Shown here piece after piece: positions 55,194-64,000 of a DNA stretch of 64,000 nt. Under the pieces are notes generated by a model. The model ran no database searches. It was not told where the DNA came from and worked only from the letters and a program-made list of their open reading frames with translations. The number at the start of each line of letters is the position of its first letter. The first letter of the stretch is position 1. The translations under genes were made by a program, and so were the position numbers. This DNA is from Allomyces arbusculus. Taxonomy: Eukaryota; Blastocladiomycota; Blastocladiomycetes; Blastocladiales; Blastocladiaceae. Where the stretch lies: positions 1-64,000 of the forward strand of contig JADHYV010000026.1 of NCBI GenBank assembly GCA_027604705.1. Direction: 5' to 3'.

Positions 55194-57594
55194 TCACCAC
55201 AAAGTGCACCGCTCGCGCTTGGTCTCCTTAAGGCACTTGAACGTCTTGTCAAACGCCGGCAAGTTCTGCAGAGCCCCATTCACACGCGTGCTGCTGGGCG
55301 CATGCACCGCATGCAACAACGCCGTCTTTTGCGCCTCCACGTCAAAGTGCATGCACCAGTTGGCAGCCATGGCCGTGAAAAACGCCTGTGCGCCGGGCAT
55401 CGGCGTGCCGTGCTCGTTAAGAATGCGCACGCGCGGCGAGTAGTGCGCTTGCTCGGCAATGCGGTGGATCAGCGTGATGGCCACGTTGTCGGCCATGTTC
55501 TCGGCGCTATTGCGGGCGGGTAAGAGGAAGTCAGTTGGGGGACGGGCGGGGGAGGGCAGGACAGTGGGGACGGTGCGTACTTGGTCAAGCGGCCGTTGAC
55601 GGAGACGCCGTGGATCTTGAACGCGTTGTACTGGTCGACGTAACACTCGCTCTTCCGCGTGAATTGCTCAAGATCCTTCTCATCCCACCAGTTGGCCAGA
55701 TTGCCGTTCAAGTCGTAGCGGCGGCCACGCGAGTCGAGCGCGTGCGTCTGTTGCAGAGCGACAGGGAGACAGGGTCAGCGCGGGAAGAAGGGAGGGAAGA
55801 GTGCAGGCGCGCGGGGTACCACGTACGAATTCGTGCGCGACAATCATGCCAATTCCAGCGAGCTTCATCGGCAGCGGGTAGTCGATGTGGTAGAGCGGGT
55901 ACTGCAGGATGCCAAACGGCACCGTGATCCGGTTGTTGGGCTGGCTGTAGAACGCATTGACGACCATGGGTGCCGTTCTGTCATCCCCAAAGAGAGTCGT
56001 TAGCGTTGGCAGACGCGTGCATGATCCAACCTGCAAACCATGGTGATACGAACGCCGACTCGCGCTTGTTCGGCGCGCCGAGCTTGCGCCACGTCTTGAC
56101 CTTGTCGCGAATCCGGAAATTCATAAACGTTGCATACCACGACGCCTGGCGCGAGTAGGCACGGTAAAACTCGAGTACGGCCTGTTCATCGAGCATCCAC
56201 GGCTCGCCGCCCACGACGAGTTTCACATTGGCGAGTTTCTCGAGCGCCGTGTTCTTGGTCGCCGGCGACATCCACTTGCTCTCGCGCACGACCTGCAGGT
56301 ACGTCTCGCGCATGCGCTCCACCATATCCTTCACGTCGATTTGCATCTTCACCCAATCCGCTTTGCCACCAGGGTAGGCCTCGCGGTCCTGCAGTTGCGC
56401 GAGCGACGTCAGGTACGGCAGGTACCGGTCAAGCACCGACAGACAGTACTCTTCGGTGGGCGGTGGCTTCGCGTGCAGCGCCTTGGCGCGGAACTCGAGC
56501 ATTGGCTCATAATGCATGTGTGTGAGCATAGCCTGCAGCTGCCGCACGAGGAAGTACTGCTTGATCGTGCGGTGCGGCGTGAGCGTGAGCAGGTCCTTGA
56601 GCGAGGCAAAGTATGACGGCGAGTCCATGATCACCGTGTAGTGCGCCTGCAGTTTGGCCGGGAACACGGGTGTGGGCGTGGTCACGGGCTTGGCGTGGTA
56701 CGGGTTGCGCAGGTTCGTGGGCGAGTCGGAAATGCGCGCAAGTTCTGTCTCGAATGCGAGGACCGCGTGCGCGTCGCCGGACAGCTGGAAGTCGGCGAAG
56801 AGGTGCTTCAGCAGGTCGAAATAGAGCGCGCGGTACTTGCGGTCGGTGTAGTGCTGCATGGCGGGCAAATCGCAGATCAGTAACCCGCAGGTAAATCAGG
56901 AACACTGTGCCCAAAAAGTCGTGCATACTCTCGGACTCGCGAGCGACAACCCGCCCTGCTTGGCCCACACGGCCATTTCGTCGCTGTTGCGGCTGTTCGC
57001 GTCGACCGTGAGCGCGTACAAAAAGTTGCCGCCCGTCTTCATGCCCTCAAGCACGGCACGGTGCACACCCAGGGGCGTGGACACGTCCATGGCGCGCCAG
57101 CGCGCCACCGCTGCCTTGAATTCAGGCATGGTCTCTGGGTCCGGAAACGCGTTCGCAACACACTGGTCGTAGAGCGTGCGCAGCTGCGTGAGCGCCGGCG
57201 TGCCGGCCGCCGAGGTCCCCTGGCCCTCGACGAGACCGCGCAGCCGTGCTTTGTGGCCGCGGTGAATCTTGGCCAGGACGCTGAACCGTGACACTATCGG
57301 GCCACTTGATAAGTCGGCGGCAAGTACGAATGGGATGGCGGATCAGAGAAAGAGAAGCGCACTGTGATCCGGCTTGTCGACGAGCTGCCGCCATCCGTCA
57401 CAGACCGACTCGTGGAAATTGGTGCACGTCTCGTTGCGCTTGCGTGACAGCTTCACCGTGCGCGTCAGAAAGTCACCGGCCGACTGGCACGCGGGTGCTG
57501 TGCAAAAATGGTCCTTGTTGGCATGGGCCGTCGTCGCGACCAGCGCGAGGTATCCGACAGCGAGGAGCAGGGCGAGAAGGCGGCGGTTCGACAT
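55194..57594 (-). CDS. M13 (neprilysin-family) zinc metallopeptidase
   Basis: Secreted or lumenal peptidase of the neprilysin/ECE family. ATG 57594 gives a signal peptide (LLALLLAVGYLALVATTAHA); an upstream in-frame ATG at 57639 is possible. The family N-terminus follows (CTAPACQSAGDFLTRTVKLS and NETCTNFHESVCDGW, with paired Cys). Further on are VVNAFYSQPNNRITVPFGIL (substrate-binding NAFY) and MIVAHEFV, continued over an intron into THALDSRGRRYD. That restores the zinc motif HEFVTH. AENMADNVAI supplies the third zinc ligand Glu, and the last residues KRERCTLW match the family C-terminal CxxW. Introns lie near 55505-55580, 55755-55830, 55975-56040, 56870-56935 and 57290-57345. About 680 residues. 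All catalytic residues are present, so likely active. Confidence 0.85.
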
Positions 57595-58242
57595 GGCGCC
57601 GTGCTGCACCGAGCGGCCGGAACGTGACCGTGGTGCCATGATGTCGGGTGGAGAAAAGTCGACAACGCGTCCACGTCAGTATGGGCCCGGTTTGAAGGGG
57701 CGCAGGAGTGGGGGGAATGCGCAGGGAGAGCAGATGGAGAGTGGGCGAGGTCGACGGGGCCGGCCACATCGTCGAATAAGCACACGGAGATGGCGCGCGA
57801 CTGGCGCAGAATCAGCCGCTGTTTTTGTGGAAGTTGTTGTGCAGGCGCTCAAGCAATGCCGTGCCGAGGACAGCTGGTTTGCCAGCTGCAGGCATCGGGA
57901 ACGGGACAGGTTGACCAGATTTGGCTGGGAAACGCGTCTCTTGATCAGGGCGATGTTCGTGGCATGCTATACACGTGCCGTACTTTTTGGCAGCAAGGCC
58001 GCCTTTGCATCGTCCATGTCGCGACTTTGGTTCAGCTCGAACACACCGGCTGCAAACGGCGACCAACCGACCGCTTGCCACGGCTACGTCCAGCTGCAAC
58101 ACAAGCCGACCTGGTCCACGGACAAATCCCAGCTGATTGTGAGTGCCAGCGATCAGATTGAATGATTCGCGGCGATTGAACGGAACATCCAACCAACCCG
58201 ACCACGCGCCTTCTAGCTTGACCAGCATCGCAAGTACCAACC
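57595..58242. other. Intergenic region, one unassigned antisense frame
   Basis: About 650 bases between divergent genes. A minus-strand frame (58240-57812, 142 codons) with a CIACHEH stretch was seen, but no family is recognised and its codon pattern is not convincing. Probably promoter sequence for both neighbours. Confidence 0.4.
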
Positions 58243-58956
58243 ATGGCTGGCGACCACTACGAGCCTGTTCCGGACCGCGCCTGTGTTGCCGAGGGCGCGA
58301 CGCTCGGCGCCAAGACCGGCTTCGTCGGTCTTGTCCTCGGTGCCGCGACCATTTCGTGGAACAACTCGGTGCCCAAGGGCTCTTCTATTACCCGTGTTCT
58401 GGCTACGACCACGACGCAGGGTGGTGCGTAGCCGTCACGACGGAACTCCGCACCAGCCACTGCCCGCAATTGATCGATCCGTGTGCTCGCGCGCGCAAAC
58501 ACCATCTATTTTATATCTAGCCGCGCTCGGTGCCATCTTTGCCGCGAGCGCATGCGCGTTCAACCAGTACCGCCACAAGGAAGACGAGTGGGGGTCGGCG
58601 TTCGGCGGTCTGATGACGGGGCTTACGATTGGCCTGCACCGTACGTTCTTGCCTGCTGCTGCTACGTCCGCACCGATCCACGCATGCGCAGACGGACTTA
58701 CACTCTTCGTTTTCCACTCTTTTCAGGCCGGTCCTTTGGCGCCATGGCCGGTTTTGGTGCCGGTCTTGCGTTCGCCGCCTACCTGGCCGAGCTCAACAAG
58801 GGCACGCTGCGTGGCCCGATTGGCAACATGACGCCGGCGCAGCGCCGCCAGTGGCACAACGAGTCGTTCTGGCCCAACCCGGCAACGTCGCCCGCGGCCC
58901 GCGCGCTCGAGATTTCCGAGGCGGCGCGCCAGCAGAAGCAGCAGCAGGAGCTGTAA
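58243..58956 (+). CDS. Complex I subunit NDUFA11/Tim17-family protein
   Basis: Small Tim17/22/23-fold protein of the mitochondrial inner membrane, most like the B14.7/NDUFA11 accessory subunit of NADH dehydrogenase. ATG 58243 (MAGDHYEPVPDRACVAEGAT) is followed by Gly/Ala-rich helices (GAKTGFVGLVLGAATISW), an intron, LGAIFAASACAFNQYRHKED and GSAFGGLMTGLTIG, a second intron (about 58640-58728), then FGAMAGFGAGLAFAAYLAEL, TLRGPIGNMTPAQRRQW and a Gln-rich end. Complex I origin is inferred from the overall pattern; another Tim17-family role is possible. Confidence 0.65.
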
Positions 58957-59122
58957 CTACCCCTCCACCCCTTTTCGTTCTTGTTCGAGGTCCGTCCCCG
59001 CTACGTAGTAAATGGCTTCAATTCGGATATGGGGACTGGATTGTTCTGAATCGTGTCTTGCCGTGTTGAGCGATCCAAACACGCCAAAAACAGATGGTTT
59101 ATTCCTTCATCCACGCTGTCGT

Positions 59123-59760
59123 TCACGCGAACCGCGACAGCCACGTATTGACTTTAGCTTCAAGTGTCGCGACGCAGCCGGATGCGGGATCCAGAAGCCC
59201 TGACGCGGCAACAATCGATTCAGTCGATGCGGTCGGTGCCATGGACGCGTCGTACATGGTTCGCACGCGGTCCGTCGAGTAAACCTGGGCCAGATCCTGC
59301 AATGCCGTGCTGGCCTCGCTCAACAGCGCGTTCCCCTCCTCCAAGAGCTTATCGCCCTCGGTCTCACTGCCCCTTGCAGGCGTCAGCGACAAGATCAGGA
59401 GTTGTGCCCTACCAAACACGTCATCGCCGTCAGCGTTTTCAAACCACGAAAGCAATTATTGGTGTCACACGAGCGCACCGAAGACGGCCAACGAGCTGAC
59501 CGACTCGCAATCCGATCGCGGATCCAGCAGAAAACCCATCATTGAACCCGGCCTGCATCGTCTGGTCCTTGCCCTCAATGACGCCTTCGCGGTAACCGGC
59601 CTAAAGCGTGCCATTTCGTGAGCTTGATGCAAATGGATTGGCTCATGATTGCAGCATCTGGTACTTTTTTGTGATCCTCTTGCAGCCGCTGCCATTCGCG
59701 CTCGCTGACTTGCCGCTGCCAGTCGTCGTCGTTCACGTCGGAGGCCCAGTCGCTGTCCAT
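59123..59760 (-). CDS. YAE1: YAE1-like Fe-S cluster adaptor
   Basis: Yae1 with Lto1 links the cytosolic iron-sulphur machinery to the ABC protein Rli1/ABCE1. ATG 59760 gives MDSDWASDVNDDDWQRQVSE then REWQRLQEDHKKV. After an intron ending TTTAG comes GYREGVIEGKDQTMQAGFND then GFSAGSAIGLRVGQLVGRL, the deca-GX3 pattern (Gly every fourth residue) that defines the family. After a second intron a helical C-terminus follows (KLLEEGNALLSEASTALQDL) and a stop at 59123. About 160 residues, as usual. The pattern is visible only after joining the three exons. Confidence 0.75.
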
Positions 59761-60179
59761 GTTGCCGTGCCGTTGGTTTCTGAGCGATCAGAATGATTGA
59801 AGAGGGAGATGCTGCAGGCTCGTTTTGGTCGACCTCGACAAAGCGCTGACTGAGCCAGCCAGTTGCGTTGGACACCACAAAATGTCCTTGGCAGGCCAGT
59901 CACGGACTGCGGTGGAGAGAGTGGCACCGCGTTATGAGCGTCGCAAGTTCGACATAGTGCAAGTCCACCTCCGTCGACCCCTCGCCCGCCCCGCTCCAGC
60001 GCCCCTGGCCCGTCGACGACGCGCACGACTTGCAGCATTGACGCCGAAATGAGCATGACGCGACAGAAAATGCCCTGCCGCCGGCGTGCCAAACGCCCGC
60101 CAGCTGGCGGTAGGGAATCACGACCATGCCAGCCATGCTACCTCGAGCACCGACCCCACCAAGTCGATGATCTGCCGCC
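59761..60179. promoter_or_regulatory. Divergent YAE1/ankyrin promoter region
   Basis: 419 bases between divergent starts; no gene recognised on either strand. Confidence 0.35.
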
Positions 60180-61805
60180 ATGGACATTGCCATCCTGCCC
60201 GCCCTCGCTGCGGACCCCTGCAGCGATACGCCCACGACCAAGGCGGACCCGGCCAGCGTGCCGTTCCCGCTCCAAACAGCCGACTTTGCACCCGCGGAAC
60301 TCGATCCGGCGCAACTCGACGCTCTCCTCGACCGGCTCCGCACGATCCTAAATGACGAGTCCGCCGACGACTTGCCTGGCGGGTGGACGCCGCTGATGCG
60401 AGCCCTGGCCGTATCCCCCGCCCCTCCGCCGGCTCCCGTGACTGCTCTGCTCGTGGCACACATCACGTCGGTCCCTGCTGAATCGCTCCTGACGTCGCGC
60501 ACCGAATACGGCGCGACCGTCCTGCACGCCGCGGCCTACTACGGGCACATTGATGTGGTCCGCACCGTCCTCGCCGCGATCCACACCTTGCCCAATGTGC
60601 AAACCGCGCCACTGGTCCGCGCGTCGGCATGGATGCCGTCACCGCTGATGCTCGCGAGCGCGCGGGGCAACGTCGATATGGTGCAAGCGGTACTCAACTT
60701 CCCGGGGGCGCACGTGAACGAACAGTTTCCGCTGACGGGTTTGACCGCGCTCGGGTTTTGCTGCTGCGCGAGCGCAGGGCATCCGGTCGCGACGGCGGCA
60801 CTGCTTTTAGCGAATGGCGCGGACCCGGCGATCCCGGCATGGAGTGCGCGGGCGATGCACGATGTGGGCGAGTGGGATCCGCGGCTGCTCGTGCCGGCGG
60901 CAGTGAGTCCGAGTACCGCGAGCGGGGGTGCGCTGGGGGAAAGCGATAAGTTGTGGTCGGAATTGACCGACTCGGGTCCGGCGTCGTCGAGCACGGGCGG
61001 TGGGAAGCCCGACGCGTCGGTATCGGCTGGGACGATCGAGTGGCTTGCGTCGACGCTGACCTCGTTCGACTTGTCCCCGCGCGCGCCGGCACCTCCCTCG
61101 CCGCCGACGAAACTCGCCGCTTCGTTGCCCACGCCCTTCACTACACCCACTGCCGCACCCGTCCCCGTCCTTGCGCTCGTCCAAGCTGCGCGGTTCCCTG
61201 CGCGCCACCCTTTCTGGTCGGCCGTAGCGCGACAAGACCCAATCGACCTGGAAGTCGTGCTCGCGACGTCTGCCGACACGGCCGCGTGGAGTCTGAACGC
61301 GACGACGCGGTCATCCCTCGACTCGTCGGGGAGTACTGCGGCCCTCGCTGGATCATGGCGGCTGCGCGCAATGCCGTGGGTTGTCGGGTCCACCGCCACG
61401 ACAACAACGGGCCGGCGCGCGACTGTCGATCTCGGCCACGCCTGCGCGGCAACGTTACCCGCCGTGCAAGCACCACCTCCCGTAGAGCCGGCCGCCACGG
61501 TGGTGATCCCGCCAGTCACGACGAATTCGACGTCGCGCATGTCTCGGTCGCCGACGTGGCGGTCGAAACTGTCGTTGTCGGCTACGTTCCCGTCACTGAG
61601 GCGCAGCAATACGGCAACGAGCCCGGCGTCCGTCGGGTCCGGGTCCGGGTCGGTCGCGTCGCCGAGTTCGTCGTCGCCCGCAAGCAGTAGCAAGGGGGCA
61701 GCGGTGGTGCCGTCGGCGAAATCGTCGGGTAGCTCACCGCTGGATGCATTGGACGCATCGAATCGCGCGTTGTTGGCCAAGTTTGGGTTGGGAAGTGTGC
61801 TGTGA
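60180..61805 (+). CDS. Ankyrin-repeat protein with disordered tail
   Basis: Intronless frame of 541 residues from ATG 60180 (CGCCATGGAC). An acidic N-terminal part is followed by three to four ankyrin-like repeats: GWTPLMRAL, GATVLHAAAYYGHIDVVRTV, PSPLMLASARGNVDMVQAVL and GLTALGFCCCASAGHPVATA then LLLANGADP. After about residue 235 the chain is Ser/Thr/Ala/Pro-rich and probably disordered, with an isolated ankyrin-like ARHPFWSAVARQDPIDLEVV block near residue 340-360. Ends DASNRALLAKFGLGSVL. A protein-interaction scaffold by family; partner unknown. Confidence 0.75.
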   Translation: MDIAILPALAADPCSDTPTTKADPASVPFPLQTADFAPAELDPAQLDALLDRLRTILNDESADDLPGGWTPLMRALAVSPAPPPAPVTALLVAHITSVPAESLLTSRTEYGATVLHAAAYYGHIDVVRTVLAAIHTLPNVQTAPLVRASAWMPSPLMLASARGNVDMVQAVLNFPGAHVNEQFPLTGLTALGFCCCASAGHPVATAALLLANGADPAIPAWSARAMHDVGEWDPRLLVPAAVSPSTASGGALGESDKLWSELTDSGPASSSTGGGKPDASVSAGTIEWLASTLTSFDLSPRAPAPPSPPTKLAASLPTPFTTPTAAPVPVLALVQAARFPARHPFWSAVARQDPIDLEVVLATSADTAAWSLNATTRSSLDSSGSTAALAGSWRLRAMPWVVGSTATTTTGRRATVDLGHACAATLPAVQAPPPVEPAATVVIPPVTTNSTSRMSRSPTWRSKLSLSATFPSLRRSNTATSPASVGSGSGSVASPSSSSPASSSKGAAVVPSAKSSGSSPLDALDASNRALLAKFGLGSVL

Positions 61806-61992
61806 TGGACTGGGTGGGGAGGGACCTGGACTGAGACTGAGACGGATGCATGGATGGGAACAGATGCGGATTTGGATTCAAAACATGGATCTCTTTATTG
61901 ACGACACAAACGACACCGGCTCGGGCTGCACAAAGGCGTATCGCGCGCTCTCGACCTCGCCGGCGCGCGATAGAACGGAACAGAACGTAGAC

Positions 61993-62545
61993 CTACAGCT
62001 TGGCCGTCGCGCGTGTCTGCTCGTACATGCGCAACGATTGCATCGTCTTCTCGACGCCGCCGGCCTACACGTTCAAAACGCGCGTGAGCTCATGGACCAA
62101 CCCTCCCCGGCATCGCTCCCGCAAGTACCTTTCGAAACACATCCTCGAGCGCCATCGCCACCGTCAAATCCCCGGCGACGCGAACGCGGCCCGTCGTAAT
62201 CGCCTTGTACGAGTTCAATCCACCCGAAAAGAAATTGAACAGATCGCGCTGATCAATCTCAATCATGACGACCGGCAATTTCTCCTTGCGCTCGTGCCCG
62301 ACCGACGGCATTGCCGTCGAGACGAGCGGCGGCGAGGACTGCCCGCGGCACAGCAGGTACCACTCGCCCTTGCGCAAACCGCGGCGCGTGACGCGAATGC
62401 AAAAGAGCGCGCGCAAAGATCCGACCAGACGCGGGTTTGCTTGCAGTTCCCGGTCGAGTTCGGTGAAGAGCGTCGTCGCCAGGGAGAGGTCGCCGGCGTT
62501 GCCAGAGGCGGTCGTGGATGCCGAGGTCGTGCGGGCCGGTGCCAT
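61993..62545 (-). CDS. SCP2-domain protein with peroxisomal signal AKL
   Basis: Sterol-carrier/lipid-binding domain protein. ATG 62545 (MAPARTTSAS). The core reads LRALFCIRVTRRGLRKGEWY then EKLPVVMIEIDQRDLFNFFS, GGLNSYKAITTGRVRVAGDL and TVAMALEDVFRK, the SCP2 pattern (kAfmtGkikikGd). An intron of about 66 bases (GTACTTGC to CGTGTAG, about 62068-62134) leads to a small last exon AGGVEKTMQSLRMYEQTRAT and AKL at the very end. AKL is a standard type 1 peroxisomal signal. Without that splice the frame would run into a different, signal-less end (62090). About 150 residues. Likely peroxisomal lipid binding. Confidence 0.75.
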
Positions 62546-62881
62546 TGCGGGGACTTGGGTCGGCGGAAGGGACGTGACGCGTCGTTTGTCGTGTTGGAGA
62601 GAGAGAGAGCAACGCGGTTGACGGAGACGTGGACGATGGCAAGTAGATCGGTGCTGCAACGACGCAGCTTGTGTGTGCAACCGTGGCGGTGTGAAATCAA
62701 CGCCAGAATCGCCGCCAGGCCGCTGGCGACGACAGGTTGACGCTGTACATTACGACAACGCGGCCATCACAACGAAACAACATCTCTTGTGGAAGAATAG
62801 AAATGTACAAAGCACGGCCACCGCCGTCCGTCATCTCACTCACGTCCTCGCGCCCATGTGCGCGCCATCAACAATATCCAT
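62546..62881. other. Spacer between SCP2 and GRAM genes, no gene seen
   Basis: About 340 bases holding the promoter of the SCP2-domain gene and the 3' flank of the GRAM gene. Confidence 0.5.
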
Positions 62882-63784
62882 TCACTCAATCGGCCGCTTC
62901 GAATCGCTCACCGTGGGCGCCGGCGCGCCGTCCGGCGGTGCCGTGTAGGACGGCGGCAGCTCATCGGCACCCGGTGTGGGCGGTTGCGCCGCCGGCGCCG
63001 TGTGTGCTCCCGAGGATGGAGGGTGCGAGTAGAGCGGCAGCGGCTCGTCGGCGGGCACGCGGTGCGGTGCAGTCAAGACCACGTCTGGCCGGTCGCGCTG
63101 CAAAATGGCCGAGAACACAGCGTACATTTCCGACGCGCCGCCCTCTGGAATGGAAAATCGCGAAACGTGGCGTTAGCCATTGGGTTCGAAAAATAACGGT
63201 ACGTGTTCGTTGCGCGTGGGCGCGGTCATGGCGTCGGTGTCGTGAAGTTGAACGCAACGTACGGTCAAAGTAGAACTTGGCCGTGCCCGGGATGTGGAGG
63301 CCGCCGTTGGGGACCTATGGTGCAGGGGAGCGGGTCCGCGTCAGTCATGCTTCCACCGCATCAGCGAACCCGCGCACGCGATACGTACTGGTTCCACGAC
63401 CATCTCCACAAACTTGGTCCCGAACCAAGGATCATGCAGCCGTGTATCGTGCAGCGACCGCAGCGGCACGCTAAGCGACTGGAACGACGAGCACGCCTGC
63501 GGTGCCGGCGCTGTGGTGCCCGACGAAGACGATGCGGCGCCCTCGACACTGCGTGCCGCGTTGACGGCCGCGTCCAAGAAAGTGGCCGCGCAATAGACGA
63601 GTCGGTGCGACGTAACAAATAGTTTGCCGCGCTTGACGAGAATCGACGTGCCGCCTGCGCCAGGGTACCCGTTGCCCGACTCAAACTCGAGCCGCACGGG
63701 CTCGTAGGACGAGAAGATCTTTTCGTCGGGCAGCGGCAAGGGGCCAGCACCGTCGGGCGCAAGCACGGTCCAGTTGAGCGCCAT
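62882..63784 (-). CDS. WBP2-like GRAM-domain protein with a PPxY motif
   Basis: Homologous in layout to animal WBP2, an adaptor bound by WW-domain proteins. ATG 63784 (MALNWTVLAPDG). A PH-GRAM domain follows: ILVKRGKLFVTSHRLVYC, SFQSLSVPLRSLHD and DPWFGTKFVEMVVEPV. Then an intron, PNGGLHIPGTAKFYFD, another intron, and EMYAVFSAILQRDRPDVVLT. The tail is Pro-rich with ELPPSYTAPP, a PPxY WW-ligand motif. An Ala/Ser-rich insert interrupts the GRAM domain. About 240 residues. Function inferred from the family. Confidence 0.75.
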
Positions 63785-64000
63785 TTTGAAGTGGTCGAGG
63801 AGGGGCGCCGAGGTCGCGATTGCAGGGAACGGCGCGGACGGACGGGCGCGCTAAGTGGGTGGAAGGACGAGAGACGCGTGGATTGACGCGCGTAGTTGCA
63901 GCAAGTTGGCTTGTTCAATCGTGTGGGGGTCAATCGTGTGGGGGAGCGTTGACGACGACGACGACGACAAGATCTTGACGATACCGTTGCAAGAGGTAGT
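63785..64000. other. Upstream flank of the GRAM gene, window end
   Basis: A tandem near-copy GTCAATCGTGTGGGGG sits near 63915-63945. A short GAC repeat (about six units) lies near 63951-63969, just before the window edge. No gene can be called. Confidence 0.5.

Noticed and set aside
57812-58240. Minus-strand frame with CIACHEH, considered as a haem-binding CxxCH protein.
   Set aside because: A single chance motif, no targeting sequence or family pattern around it.

Overview
This window looks like nuclear DNA of a fungus. It is GC-rich (most strongly in the genes) and densely packed. Genes lie on both strands, often convergent with gaps of only about 50 to 300 bases, and most are split by short GT-AG introns of roughly 60 to 100 bases. 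The gene set is fungal: FCP1, DEG1/PUS3, NMA111, UGO1-like, PRM10/ThrE-like and SEC4/RAB8. It also holds families that are rare or absent in yeasts: LMBRD2, WBP2-like GRAM, TMEM53/DUF829, and a Pmp-type beta-helix receptor. That mix suggests an early-diverging, possibly zoosporic lineage such as Blastocladiomycota. This placement is inference from gene content and style; nothing in the sequence names the species. I see no CRISPR array, rRNA, convincing tRNA, or recognisable transposon or viral remnant.

Layout. 0-9 kb: a C-rich start, LETM1 (-), FCP1 (+) with a tiny convergent ORF, then two tandem TMEM53-like hydrolases (-). 9-20.4 kb: an AtuA-type protein (+), LMBRD2 (-), a UGO1/SLC25A46-like carrier (+), a hexokinase-like protein that has lost its catalytic aspartate (-), and a SEC4/RAB8 GTPase (-). 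20.4-28.2 kb: a gene-poor, less GC-rich island. It holds two tandem short-chain dehydrogenases sharing a nearly identical 393-base block, and a hard-to-read F-box/LRR-like gene that may be decaying. 28.2-40 kb: PUS3 (+), two tandem ThrE/PRM10-like transporters (-), and the large NMA111 HtrA protease (+). 40-53 kb: the telomere protein POT1 (-), a large membrane-anchored helical/SPRY protein (+) and a giant beta-helix multi-pass receptor (+). 53-64 kb: SRP14 (-), a TMX-like thioredoxin (+), an M13 metallopeptidase (-), NDUFA11/Tim17-like (+), YAE1 (-), an ankyrin protein (+), a peroxisomal SCP2-domain protein (-) and a WBP2-like GRAM protein (-).

Most of this is housekeeping: mitochondrial ion exchange, fusion and respiration; transcription; RNA modification; secretion; telomere capping. 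The genes do not form one pathway. Three tandem duplicate pairs in 64 kb, an apparently recent gene-conversion tract, and two large proteins of unusual architecture are the points that stand out. Exon borders are read by eye from splice consensus and protein continuity. Gene ends are firm where a stop codon is visible; internal junctions are approximate unless stated.
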